Source of the DNA: Streptomyces sp. B21-105
GTDB taxonomy: Bacteria; Actinomycetota; Actinomycetes; Streptomycetales; Streptomycetaceae
Direction: 5' to 3'
NCBI RefSeq assembly: GCF_036898465.1
Contig: NZ_JARUMJ010000001.1
Coordinates: forward strand, 1,426,001 to 1,490,000
Length of the DNA stretch: 64,000 nucleotides
Part shown: one piece after another, positions 51,136 through 59,858 of the stretch
Position numbering within the stretch: position 1 is the stretch's first letter
Layout of the letters: each line of letters begins with the position of its first letter
Translations under genes and position numbers: made by a program
The notes under the pieces: model-generated
What the model saw: the letters and a program-made list of their open reading frames with translations, nothing else
Told to the model about the DNA's origin: nothing
Database searches by the model: none

Positions 51136-52278
51136 ATGCCGAACGAGGAAGAAGCCCTACAGAACCGCGTCCGGTCACTCATGGATGGCGCGGGAATGAA
51201 CCAGTCCCAGCTGGCCGAAGCCATCGGCATCTCGAAGCCGAAGATGTCCCTGTCTCTCGGCGGGGATCGTCACTTCTCTACCTATGAGCTGGCAGCTATC
51301 GCGGAGCAGTTCCATACCACCGTGGACTATCTCCTCAGCGGGAAACAGCCGCCGACACCTGCGCTGGCCGCCCGCGACGACTCGCACGAGTCACCGGCGT
51401 GGGAGGTAGCAGTCAAGCGCGCCGAGACCCTCGACGAGACCGAGGCCGCGCTGAACGATCTCGGCATCGCTCAAGTCATCTCACCGCTCACCAACTGGGA
51501 GCGCCCCACGCTCAGCGGGCTAGCGATCGCCGACGGTCCGGCGCTGGCTGAGGCTGCACGTGCCCTTCTCGCCGATGACTTCCGTGCCGACATGCCCGGC
51601 GCGATTGAAGCCGCCTTTGGTATCCACGTCACTGCTAAGACGTTCGGCCCCGGCTTCGACGGCCTCTCTTGGCGGAGCGGGGACTGCCGCATCATCGTGA
51701 TCAACACTGATGCCGCCTGGAGCCGCCAACGCTTCACTCTGGCTCACGAACTGGAACATCATCTGGCGGGCGACGTTGACACGGAGGGTCTCCTCGTCGA
51801 CAGGGACGTGATGTCGACGCGCCACCGCATCCCGGAAATGCGCGCCAATGCATTCGCTGCCGCGTTGCTGATGCCGGAGCAGGAGATCCGGGAGCGGGCC
51901 AAAGATGCAGTGACGCCGACGCTGTTCGCGTCCCTAGTCGGCGAGTTCCTCGTCTCCTCGGACGCACTGGCTTGGCGACTTAAGAACCTAGGCCTCGTCG
52001 ATGACGCTGAGCGGGGCAGGCTCGCCCGCATGTCCGCAGCCGAGGCTGCGCGAGAGGGCGGCTGGGAAGACCGCTACTTCGAGCTGGTCAAACACCAGAG
52101 CAGGCAGCGGCTGCCAGAGGCACTCGTGGAGCGTTCTCTGCGGGCATTCGTGGCTGGCGACATCAGCGCGCAGTGGCCAGCGCGCGTCCTTGGCTGCGAT
52201 GCGGACTTGCTCCATGAGGCGTTGGACGGAGCGGCGAGCGAGGTGGCCGAGGACAAGGAACCGGTGTTCACTCCGTGA
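51136..52278 (+). CDS. XRE-HTH / ImmA-IrrE metalloprotease protein
   Basis: A 380-residue protein with an N-terminal Cro/C1 HTH (~10-65; MNQSQLAEAIGISKPKMSLSL) and a zinc-peptidase domain. HELEHH, the HExxH motif, is near residue 204. RANAFAAALLMP near residue 236 is the classic ImmA/IrrE follow-on helix with a likely third ligand nearby. Homologues cleave repressors or sense DNA damage and prophage state. Its stop overlaps the GTG of the PIN-like gene, so the two are coupled. GC is lower than neighbours. It may be the antitoxin or regulator of a module. Confidence 0.9.
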   Translation: MPNEEEALQNRVRSLMDGAGMNQSQLAEAIGISKPKMSLSLGGDRHFSTYELAAIAEQFHTTVDYLLSGKQPPTPALAARDDSHESPAWEVAVKRAETLDETEAALNDLGIAQVISPLTNWERPTLSGLAIADGPALAEAARALLADDFRADMPGAIEAAFGIHVTAKTFGPGFDGLSWRSGDCRIIVINTDAAWSRQRFTLAHELEHHLAGDVDTEGLLVDRDVMSTRHRIPEMRANAFAAALLMPEQEIRERAKDAVTPTLFASLVGEFLVSSDALAWRLKNLGLVDDAERGRLARMSAAEAAREGGWEDRYFELVKHQSRQRLPEALVERSLRAFVAGDISAQWPARVLGCDADLLHEALDGAASEVAEDKEPVFTP

Positions 52279-52814
52279 CGATCTTGGTGACCGACGCCTG
52301 CTCTGTGATCAACTTTGCCGCGTCAGGCGATATGGACGTGCTCAAATCCGGCCTTTCAGTGCGCACGCCGCGTTGCACGCAGGCCGTGGATGCCGAGCTA
52401 CGCAAATGGGTCCACAACTTTCCGGGACTGCGGCCTTTGCTCGATGAAGGCTGGCTCGGTGAGCCAATCGAGCTCACCCGGGTGGAGGACCGGACAGACG
52501 TCGGTCGCATCCGTACCGCGCTCGGCGGTACTCGCAACGAGCCGACCCTCCATCTGGGAGAGGCCGAGTCCATCCACGCGATGCTCACGCGAGTCGAGCT
52601 CGCCGGGGCGGTACTGCTGACCGACGACCGGGACGCGAGCCGTATGGCTGGCCGCCGCAGCCTCACATTTTGGGACACCACCCGATTGCTCGCAGACATC
52701 CACTTCAGCGGGGATCTGGAGTGGGACGAGGCGCAGCAGATCCTTCAGCGGATGGACCAAGCAGACCGCGGGGTCCGCATACCCGCGAGCTACCAGGAAT
52801 TCATACAGGGCTGA
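52275..52814 (+). CDS. PIN-like domain protein (putative RNase toxin)
   Basis: A 179-residue protein. VTDACSVINFA carries the first PIN-type Asp, GEAESIHAM the middle acidic residue and LLTDDRDAS the later Asp pair, in the spacing of a PIN-like fold. Overlap with the HTH-protease gene and its compact size suit a toxin-antitoxin pair, but toxicity is unproven. The C terminus ends YQEFIQG. There is no homology to the common VapC start. Confidence 0.78.
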   Translation: MTILVTDACSVINFAASGDMDVLKSGLSVRTPRCTQAVDAELRKWVHNFPGLRPLLDEGWLGEPIELTRVEDRTDVGRIRTALGGTRNEPTLHLGEAESIHAMLTRVELAGAVLLTDDRDASRMAGRRSLTFWDTTRLLADIHFSGDLEWDEAQQILQRMDQADRGVRIPASYQEFIQG

Positions 52815-52950
52815 TCGACGGTCCTACAGGTCTCAATGCTACGGCAGGGAGGGAGGCGGTGCGGGGGAGGTTGAAGGGCCCGTTTCCTGTCTCCCGGTAC
52901 GCGCCTCCCCTGCCTCCCTCGCCTCCCCCAACCGGCATACCTGCAGGTCA
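52815..52950. other. Intergenic G-rich tracts
   Basis: 52843-52870 is purine-rich (GGGAGGGAGGCGG, GGGGGAGG). 52902-52929 is a complementary pyrimidine-rich tract (CCTCCCCTGCC, CCTCCCC). 52954-52984 is another run of GGGGAGGCAT / GGGGGAGGCC. Possible G-quadruplex or iteron-like structure; no gene. Confidence 0.45.
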
Positions 52951-52963
52951 CTACGGGGAGGCA

Positions 52964-53538
52964 TCAGGGGGAGGCCAGGGGGAGAATTCCCTCAGATAGG
53001 AGAGCGTCGGCCTGGGAGCGCAGGAAGTCCGCCCACGTGCTGAAGGCCCGCTCGGCGCCGGGTCGACGTCGGCCTCCTTCAAGATTTCCCAGACCGCAGA
53101 TGCTGCCACCTTCACCCCCGAGTACGAGCAGCTCACCGTGCAGGCGCCGATAGCCCCACCTTGGATTTTCCCTGGCCAGGCGCAGCACCAGCGCCCGGAG
53201 CGCACGGTGCGGGGCCGGCCTCCGCGCTTCGGCCGGGACTGGGAAGCGTGTCGGCGGGCGATGACGTTGCGGTGCCAGCGCAGTACCGTGTCCGGCCGCA
53301 CCAGCAGCCGCATCCGGCGCAGCACTTCCCGTGGCAGGCCATGGAGGAGCGACGCCAAAAACGCCCGGTCGCTCGCGTGGAACCGGACCTGCTGCCCGTT
53401 CAGCTGCCGTTCCAGAAGGCCGATCTGGTGGCGCAGTGCGAGGATCTCGGCATCTTTCTCCCGGTCGCTCATCGGCAGCAGTCGCAGCATCGCGAACGCG
53501 TTCGTCACACCCAGGTACGCCAGTCTCAGCAGCACCAT
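52964..53538 (-). pseudogene. Decayed DDE integrase-type transposase
   Basis: The N terminus (LRLAYLGVTNAFAMLRLLPM, ILALRHQIGLLERQL) is typical of Streptomyces integrase-core transposases (IS3/IS481-like). A frameshift near 53200 moves the reading frame: ALVLRLARENPRWGYRRLHG continues in another frame, followed by WADFLRSQADALLS. The DDE catalytic core is missing, and it ends at ~52964. Inactive. Confidence 0.8.
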
Positions 53539-54181
53539 CGATCATCATGCCGCGCCAAGCGGCGCCGCGCGATACCGGCGACTCGGTCTGCCTCGGCCAA
53601 CGCCCAAACCCGATCCCACCTGCGTGGACGAGGTATTCGGCAAGGGCACCGCTCGCAGTGCCGTACAGGCGCAGGTTCATACGTTCTCCACAGTGGATCG
53701 CGCGGTCTGGTCGGCCGGGCCCGGGGTCCCGGCACGGAGGCCGGGGCGAGGAAGGCGCTGAAGGCCCAGGGTCGTGAGGAGAACGAGCGGAACCGGCTGG
53801 CCAAGGAAGCGCGCCGAGGTGACTCATCGGTACACGAACGAGACTCGACGCGGACACCGATAAGACGCCGACTGATGCCGGTGCACCTCTTGGGTTCTGC
53901 GCACGTCCTCACCGTGTCTCACGCACGCCCCGACAGTGCAGCACTGGCGTCGCACGCAGAGCCTTCGGAGGACTCACCTGTGCAGAGATGTCGGGTGGCG
54001 TCTCCCAGGAGACACGACCGGGGCACCACAGGGACGCCGTTCGTACTTCGCTGCGGCTCTTCTGGAAGGCCCGGTTGGCGCTTCCGCCACCTGCTGGGCT
54101 TGGAGATTCCGGCCGCATTGCGGCGTTGATCGCGGGCCAAACGCCTCCACCCGCCGCTTCAGCGGCGTGGCCGTCAGCGCG
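53539..54181. other. Region of unrecognised fragments
   Basis: No intact gene. Open frames here are short or high-Arg (for example KALKAQGREENERNRLAKEA on the plus strand, 53753-53820) and are not recognised. A 7-bp hairpin CGCCGCT/AGCGGCG (54152-54167) precedes the next minus gene's stop. Confidence 0.4.
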
Positions 54182-54712
54182 CTACTGGTAGACGGTGGTG
54201 ATCGGCGTGGAGACGCTGGCTCCGCTGCTGGGGGCGGCGTAGGAGATGGTCCACACGGCGGATGTCTTGTTCGGGTAGCCGTACAGGTAGCCGCCGTTGT
54301 CGCAGCCGTAGTTCAGGCGCTGTCCCGCCAGCGTCGCGGTGCCGCCCCCGGCGAACGAGCAGTGAGCGCCGTTGGCCAGGACGAGGATGATCGGTTCGAT
54401 GTCGGGTCCGCCCGGCATGTGGTTGTTGTTGCCGGGAAAGCCCTCAGCGACCGACAGCTCGACCATGCGGTCGGGGGCTCCGTCCATGCACAGCGCGCTG
54501 GTGTCCGAGGGATCGGAGTCCGGGGAGAAACACGGGTCAAGGATCCGATCGCCGGCGGTACAGCGCCAGGCGTCGGTGCGCATCGTGGATTCGGCGGTCC
54601 CGAAGCAGGAGCCGCTGGCCCGGTCGGTGATGGTGATGCCGGTTGCCGGGGTACCGCCCGGTGACCAGGGACCGCAGACCCCCTCGGCCGGCACCCAACT
54701 GCCCTCGCCCGA
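54182..54712 (-). pseudogene. Truncated secreted/surface protein, C-terminal part
   Basis: The readable frame gives a Cys-containing extracellular-style sequence (SCFGTAESTMRTDAWRC, LANGAHCSFAGGGTATLAG, NYGCDNGGYLYGYPNKTS) ending TPITTVYQstop. It lacks any start or signal because the frame runs into an unrelated acyltransferase fragment at ~54712-54735. It is the C-terminal half of a lost gene; family not recognised. Confidence 0.45.
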
Positions 54713-54734
54713 CACGACCTCAGAGCTTTCCGGG

Positions 54735-55727
54735 GTGCGCGGCTCCCCGCTGGCTCGCACGCTCGCCGCTCAGCACGGCATCGCCCTGGCGGCCCTCACC
54801 GGTAGCGGCCCCGGCGGGCGCGTGGTGCGCGCGGATGTGGATGCTGCGGTCAGCGCGCTCGACGGTCGGCCCGATGCCACCAGATCGTCCACCGAACTTG
54901 CCCCGCCCACGCCCGTGACGGGGACGGCCAGCAACGCGGTCGACGACAGCGACGATGTAGTACCGCTGAGCACGATTCGCCGCCTCACCGCCCAGCGCCT
55001 GACGCAGAGCACGCAGCAGGCACCACACTTCTACCTGACCACCGTCATCGACGCCGACGCCCTGCTGGCCCTTCGCGCCCAGATCAACGAGCGCCTCGAC
55101 GATGACGGCCCCCGGATCAGCCTCAACGACCTGCTCATCAAGGCGTGCGCAGCAGCCCTCCGTAACCACCCGCAGGTCAACTCCTCCTGGGACACGACCC
55201 GGATTCTGCGTCACGGGCGCGTCCACATCGGAATCGCCGTCGCCACCGACGACGGGCTGATGGTCCCGGTTCTGCACGACGCCGACCGCAAGACCCTGAC
55301 CTCGATCGCCCGCGAAGCACACGACCTTGCGGGCAAGGCACGTGCCCGGCACCTATCGCCTGCGGAGCTCAGCGGCGGCACGTTCACCATCAGCAACCTC
55401 GGCAGTTTCGGCATCGACCACTTCACCGCCGTCATCAACCCGCCCCGGGCAGCAATCCTCGCCGTCGGCGCCGCACGGCCGCAGCCCGTCGTCCGCGACG
55501 GCGAGCTCGGTGTGGGCACCATCATGGCTGTGACCCTGTCCGTCGACCATCGCGTCCTGGACGGAGCCACCGCAGCAGCCTATTTGGCCGATCTCAGAGG
55601 ACGTTCGCGTCACTTATGTGACGCTTCATGGGGGTTCGCTCCTGCCGGAATTCGCGTCGTACAGGCGAAACAGGTAGTTTGCGGCCGCAGTCGCGTCGGT
55701 GCTGATCTCGCATTTCGCGATGGTTAA
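54735..55727 (+). pseudogene. Dihydrolipoamide acyltransferase (E2) core, truncated at both ends
   Basis: The peripheral-subunit-binding segment (ARTLAAQHGIALAALTGSG) is followed by a complete-looking catalytic domain with the active-site DHRVLDG motif and GTFTISNLGSFG. The lipoyl domain and N terminus are missing. After residue ~290 the end is replaced by unrelated sequence (RGRSRHLCDASW). No E1 or E3 gene is nearby. A relict of an acyltransferase operon. Confidence 0.7.
55607..55624. repeat. Inverted repeat at the end of the E2 fragment
   Basis: GCGTCAC and GTGACGC flank TTAT, exactly where E2 similarity ends. It may be a breakpoint-associated palindrome or old IS end. Confidence 0.35.
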
Positions 55728-55820
55728 AGCCGATAGCTCCTGTCCGGTTCGAATACCTTCTGAAAGACGGCTTTTGCCTCGCTCGATCGAGCGATATGCC
55801 CGGGTGTGGTCCTCGTGCAT
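55626..55820 (-). CDS. Possible small ORF/fragment next to the IS5-type element
   Basis: A 64-residue frame (MHEDHTRAYRSIERGKSRLS) contains the perfect 16-bp palindrome TCGCTCGATCGAGCGA (55779-55794). It overlaps the transposase start on the other strand. Could be a gene remnant or an antisense artefact. Confidence 0.2.
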   Translation of the reverse strand: MHEDHTRAYRSIERGKSRLSEGIRTGQELSALTIAKCEISTDATAAANYLFRLYDANSGRSEPP

Positions 55821-55830
55821 GAGTATCCCC

Positions 55831-56676
55831 ATGACCTCCTCGCAGCAGCGCCAGCCGTACCTGAGCGATCTGTCCGATGCCCGCTGGGCATTGATCGAGC
55901 CGACGTTGACGGCCTGGCGGGCCGAGCGGCAGAAGACCTCGCTCAACCTCGGGGGAAAGGTCACTGACCTGCGGGAAGTCATGAACGCGATCCTCTTCCT
56001 CAACCGGACCGGCGTCCCCTGGCGCTACCTGCCCCATGACTTCCCGCCGCACACCACCGTGTTCGGTTACTTCAGCGCCTGGACCGCCGACGGCACCATC
56101 GAGAAACTCGGCCTCCACCTGCACCGGATGGTCCGTGAGCAGGCAGGACGCACCGCCGAACCCACTGCCTGTGTCATTGACGCCCAGAGCGTCAAGACCG
56201 CGACCAGCGTTCCCACCGACACCCAAGGCACCGACGCCGGCAAGAAGATCGTCGGACGCAAACGCAGCATCGTCGTCGACACTCTCGGCCTGTTACTGCT
56301 GGTCATGGTGACCGCCGCCAGCGTCTCGGACAACGCGGCCGGTATCCAGCTCCTCACCCGCGTCGCCGCCGACCACCCCACCATCAGCAAGGCATGGGTC
56401 GACACCGGCTACAAGAAGAAGGCCATCGAACACGGCGCCTCGCTCGGTATCGATGTCGACGTCGTTCCACGGAACGAGCAGGTCAAAGGCTTTTCCGTGA
56501 TCCCGCGGCGCTGGGTCGTGGAGCGGAGTTTCGGGTGGATCATGATGCACCGTCGCCTCGCCCGCGACTACGAGACCAAACCGGCGCACTCCGAGAGCAT
56601 GATTCGCCTCGCGATGATCTCCAATCTCGCAAAACGAGCGACGGGTGAAACGGTCATAACCTGGCACAAACCATGA
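55831..56676 (+). CDS. IS5-family DDE transposase
   Basis: A 281-residue transposase. The N-terminal helix-rich block (LSDLSDARWALIEPTLTAW and NAILFLNRTGVPWRYLPHDF) is followed by the catalytic core: CVIDAQSVKT supplies the first Asp, WVDTGYKKKA the second, and RRWVVERSFGWIMMHRRLARDYE the DDE Glu. It appears complete in one frame, so possibly active. ATG 55831 is preferred over 55819. Terminal inverted repeats were not found by eye. Confidence 0.85.
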   Translation: MTSSQQRQPYLSDLSDARWALIEPTLTAWRAERQKTSLNLGGKVTDLREVMNAILFLNRTGVPWRYLPHDFPPHTTVFGYFSAWTADGTIEKLGLHLHRMVREQAGRTAEPTACVIDAQSVKTATSVPTDTQGTDAGKKIVGRKRSIVVDTLGLLLLVMVTAASVSDNAAGIQLLTRVAADHPTISKAWVDTGYKKKAIEHGASLGIDVDVVPRNEQVKGFSVIPRRWVVERSFGWIMMHRRLARDYETKPAHSESMIRLAMISNLAKRATGETVITWHKP

Positions 56677-57161
56677 ACTATCGCTTCTTCAAGCAGGACG
56701 TCCTCTCAAGAAGCTCCTTGAACGCCCCTTCGACATCGTGCTGTAGCAGCCACACCCTCCGTACGAACGACCAGATGGCCACTACCGCTTGCAGGGAATC
56801 GGGACGCAGCAGGCCCAGTGCGCGGCTACCGCCAGGAGAATGGATTCGCCAAGTACCCAAAAGCCACCGCACGAGGCACAAGGGGCCCCAGCGGCACGCC
56901 GATCTCGTTCAGGCTGTGCGGGGCGGCGCGCCGTCGCGACCACGCCGAAGCCAGCCTCCATCAGGTCAACGGTGGCGCCCGACGCACTCGCCCGCCCTCG
57001 GTGCGGCGTTCACGGTTCTCGTCCTGTCCGCAGGGCTGCGACGGCAGCCGCGCCGCGTCCGTTGATGCTGGACCGAGCGCGATCCGAACTGCCAGCCCTC
57101 AGCCGAGACGACACCGGAAGCCGTCGGTCCGTGACGCACTCCACACCATCAGAGGCACCTT
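56677..57161. other. Intergenic debris after the IS element
   Basis: No convincing gene. A minus frame ending near 56678 (WSFVRRVWLLQHDVEGAFKE) may be a short remnant of another mobile gene, but it lacks support. Confidence 0.35.
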
Positions 57162-57188
57162 CAAATAGGTATCAGACATTCGTATTTG
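57162..57188. promoter_or_regulatory. Candidate NsrR operator upstream of nsrR
   Basis: CAAATA and TATTTG bound a 27-nt imperfect palindrome (9 of 11 outer positions match) in an AT-rich patch 15-41 nt before the GTG. The spacing differs from the usual NsrR 23-bp site, so it may be an overlapping promoter. Confidence 0.35.
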
Positions 57189-57202
57189 TTAGCGTCCGGT
57201 CT

Positions 57203-57643
57203 GTGCGACTGACAAAGTTCACCGATCTGGCGCTGCGTTCCGTCATGCGTCTGGCGGTCTGTGCCGACCACCAGGTGCTCACCACCCGCGAGGTGGCCGA
57301 AGCGGTGGCTGTGCCATATACGCACGCAGCGAAAGCGATCACGCGCCTGCAGCACCTCGGCGTGGTCGAGGCCCGGCGTGGCCGCGGCGGCGGACTCGCC
57401 CTGACCGCCCTCGGCCGGCGCGCATCGGTGGGCTGGCTGGTGCGAGAGCTCGAAGGAGAGGGCGAGGTCGTTTCCTGCGACGACCCGCCGTGCCCCCTGC
57501 GTGGAGCCTGCCGTCTGCGGCGTGCACTGCGCGACGCCCAGGAGGCGTTCTACGCCACGCTCGACCCGCTGACCGTGGCCGATCTCATCACCTCACCCAC
57601 CGGGCCGGCACTTCTCGCCCTCACCGGCCGCCCACCGCAGTAG
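57203..57643 (+). CDS. nsrR: Rrf2-family nitric-oxide sensor NsrR
   Basis: A 146-residue Rrf2 regulator with an N-terminal HTH (LTTREVAEAVAVPYTHAAKAI, then the wing ARRGRGGGLAL). Three cysteines follow in CDDPPCPLRGAC, ideal for an Fe-S cluster that reacts with NO. The next gene is flavohaemoprotein Hmp, the standard NsrR target in streptomycetes. GTG 57203 begins RLTKFTDLALRS. Confidence 0.92.
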   Translation: MRLTKFTDLALRSVMRLAVCADHQVLTTREVAEAVAVPYTHAAKAITRLQHLGVVEARRGRGGGLALTALGRRASVGWLVRELEGEGEVVSCDDPPCPLRGACRLRRALRDAQEAFYATLDPLTVADLITSPTGPALLALTGRPPQ

Positions 57644-57701
57644 CCCAAGTCACTGACGCCCGCCCCGGACACACCCCAGGGGCGTGGTCACCTGCAGATC
57701 T

Positions 57702-57725
57702 AAATACTCATTTCATTTACCAATT
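57702..57725 (+). promoter_or_regulatory. AT-rich hmpA promoter/NsrR-like site
   Basis: AAATACTCATTTC then ATTTACCAATT forms a weak imperfect dyad just before the hmpA ribosome-binding site (TTAGGAG). Its character resembles NsrR-controlled hmp promoters. Confidence 0.35.
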
Positions 57726-57735
57726 AGGAGTCGCA

Positions 57736-58926
57736 GTGCTGTCCGAGCAGTCCGCCCCCGTCGTCAGGACCACCCTTCCGGTGGTCGCAGCCGCCATCGG
57801 GGACATCACCGAACTGTTCTACCGGAAGCTGTTCGACGCCCATCCCGAGCTTCTGCGGGACCTGTTCAACCGTGGCAACCAAGCCAACGGCGAGCAGCAG
57901 AAGGCGCTGGCCGGCTCCATCGCAGCCTTCGCGGGCCTGCTGCTGGAGAAGCCGGACGCCCGGCCCGACGCGATGCTCGCGCGGATCGCGCACAAGCACG
58001 CGTCGCTCGGCATCACCTCCGCCCAGTACAAGATCGTCCACCGCCATCTCTTCGCGGCGATAGCCGAGGTACTCGGCGACGCGGTCAGCGACGAGGTCGC
58101 CGCAGCGTGGGACGAGGTCTACTGGCTCATGGCCAACGCGCTGATCGCCGTAGAGGCGCGCCTCTACCAGGAAGCGGACGTCGCGGAGGGGGAGGTCTGG
58201 CAGGGCATGGAGATCACTGCACGGCACCAGGAGGCGCCCGATGTCGTCTCGTTCCTCCTGAGGCCCGCCGACGGCCCTCCGGCCTCCTTCCGGCCTGGCC
58301 AGTACGTCAGCGTTCAGGTCGAACTCGCCGATGGCGCCCGGCAGATCCGCCAGTACAGTCTCTCCTCGGCTCCCGGCCGGCAGGACTGGCGTATCAGCGT
58401 CAAGCGCGTCCACGACGTGGTGCGGCCCGACGGTGAGGTCTCGACGTGGCTCCATGACCACGCCCGGCCCGGCGACGTGCTCAACGTGTCGGCGCCGTTC
58501 GGCGACCTAGTCCTGTCTGAGGGCGACGGTCCGCTGCTGCTGGCATCCGCGGGGATCGGCAATACTCCCATGCTGGCCATGCTCGACCACCTGGCCTCCA
58601 CCGGCTCCGACCGTCCCGTCATCGCGGTCCACGCCGACCGCTCCCCCGCCGAGCACGCGCACCGCGCGGAGCAGCTCAGCCTCGTGCGAGCACTGCCGAA
58701 CGCCCGGTATCACCTGTGGTACGAGGTGCCCGGCGATCACGCACCACAGGCAGCACCTGGCCAAGCCGACGTGAGCAGCCTGGAACTCCCGGCAGACCTG
58801 ACCGCCTACCTGTGCGGGCCGCTGCCGTTCATGCGGGCGGTGCGCGGCGGCCTGCTGCGGCACGGCGTGCCCGCCGAGAGGATCCACTACGAGGTCTTCG
58901 GCCCGGACCTGTGGCTGGGTCAGTAG
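57736..58926 (+). CDS. hmpA: Flavohaemoprotein (NO dioxygenase)
   Basis: A 396-residue protein with three domains. A globin domain (~1-135) has the proximal haem His in RIAHKHASLGI. An FAD domain (~150-250) has the RxYSL motif RQYSLSSAP. A NAD(P)H domain (~260-395) has LLLASAGIGNTPMLAML and FGPDLWLGQ at the end. It oxidises NO to nitrate. GTG 57736 has TAGGAG upstream. Control by the adjacent NsrR is expected. Confidence 0.95.
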   Translation: MLSEQSAPVVRTTLPVVAAAIGDITELFYRKLFDAHPELLRDLFNRGNQANGEQQKALAGSIAAFAGLLLEKPDARPDAMLARIAHKHASLGITSAQYKIVHRHLFAAIAEVLGDAVSDEVAAAWDEVYWLMANALIAVEARLYQEADVAEGEVWQGMEITARHQEAPDVVSFLLRPADGPPASFRPGQYVSVQVELADGARQIRQYSLSSAPGRQDWRISVKRVHDVVRPDGEVSTWLHDHARPGDVLNVSAPFGDLVLSEGDGPLLLASAGIGNTPMLAMLDHLASTGSDRPVIAVHADRSPAEHAHRAEQLSLVRALPNARYHLWYEVPGDHAPQAAPGQADVSSLELPADLTAYLCGPLPFMRAVRGGLLRHGVPAERIHYEVFGPDLWLGQ

Positions 58927-58942
58927 AGGCCGATCCGGGATC

Positions 58943-58975
58943 GTAACGCCAGATCGTCCCCCGACCTGGCGTTAC
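58943..58975. terminator. Terminator after hmpA
   Basis: GTAACGCCAG and CTGGCGTTAC form a perfect 10-bp stem with a 13-nt loop, 16 nt after the hmpA stop. Confidence 0.8.
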
Positions 58976-59178
58976 ACGGGTCTTCGCCGCTGGCAGGGAC
59001 GGGCTCATCATGCCGCACAACGGGTTTGGCCTTCCCGCAAGTTGTCAAGGCGGGGGGCACCTGCGCCACCGTCGGCGCATCCGGCTCACGCCAGACCAGA
59101 ACCCAGGATCTCCGAGCGCAGCTGCGATACGCCTCACCCGCACGCGAATCCATCCCCATCAGTGCCGAGGAGCCCCGC
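58976..59178. other. Intergenic before NTF2-like gene
   Basis: About 200 bp with an in-frame upstream extension of the next CDS that looks non-native. No separate gene seen. Confidence 0.35.
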
Positions 59179-59583
59179 ATGCCGCCTCATTCCCCTCGTG
59201 CCATCGCCGCCGACCTGCGCGACGCCCTGCATACTGCCGACCCCCGGCTTCTGGAGTCACTGCTCCACCCCCAGGTGCTGTGGGTTAGCGCCGGCCCCGG
59301 CGAACCTCAGCGCCAGGGCCGGGCTGGCGTCCTTCGCTGGCACCAGGACCGTCATGACCAAGGCGTGCGCGTGCACGCGGAGGAGATCTTCACCTTCCCC
59401 GCCGCCGTCGTCTTGGCCCTGCGCGTCGCCGATCCTGGCATTGCCGTCACCGCGGACGAACCGCCTGCTTTGTACTACCGGGTCTTTCATCTCTTCCACG
59501 ACCAGGTCATCCGCATCCGCGACTACACCGAACGCGCCCCCGCCCTCGCCGCCGCTCACGGGTCAGCGGCCCCCAGCCTTTGA
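59179..59583 (+). CDS. SnoaL/DUF4440-type (NTF2-like) protein
   Basis: A 134-residue NTF2-like fold: ADLRDALHTADPRLLESLLHP followed by VLWVSAGPGEP and ending LFHDQVIRIRDYTERAP. Such proteins can be cyclases, isomerases or ligand-binders; the role is unassigned. ATG 59179 has GAGGAG upstream. Confidence 0.7.
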   Translation: MPPHSPRAIAADLRDALHTADPRLLESLLHPQVLWVSAGPGEPQRQGRAGVLRWHQDRHDQGVRVHAEEIFTFPAAVVLALRVADPGIAVTADEPPALYYRVFHLFHDQVIRIRDYTERAPALAAAHGSAAPSL

Positions 59584-59858
59584 CACAGGTCACCGGCCCG
59601 CTCGCAAGGGAGCTGATCAAGGGCCGCCACCAGGCAGGAGGGCAAGCCTTTCGTGGGCGGGTTCGGAGGGGTCACGACGCCTGGTCTGCGAGCGTCCATG
59701 CCCCAGCGTGTCTTTGCCGACAGCAAGGACACGCTGGGCCCACCGAGTGCCCGACTTGCCGTAGCCAGAAGGGCGATGCCGCCAGCGTCGCCACGAGCCC
59801 TGGCGAGCGGCCCCCAAAAGGCCCGCCGCCAAAGCCATTCAGTATGAATCGTGCCGGT
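59584..59858. other. Intergenic region between convergent genes
   Basis: Apart from the terminator hairpin at 59702-59738, no gene is evident; short Arg-rich frames on both strands are probably spurious. Confidence 0.35.
59702..59738. terminator. Terminator hairpin
   Basis: CCCAGCGTGTCTTTGC and GCAAGGACACGCTGGG (15 of 16 paired) flank a 5-nt loop. Lies between the NTF2-like and DoxX genes. Confidence 0.75.

Noticed and set aside
56677..57061. Small minus-strand gene after the IS5-type element
   Set aside because: Short high-Arg frames with no ribosome-binding site or recognisable domain.
59617..59838. Minus-strand 73-codon frame across the terminator hairpin
   Set aside because: Arg/Trp/Gly-rich and interrupted by the strong stem; no coding evidence.
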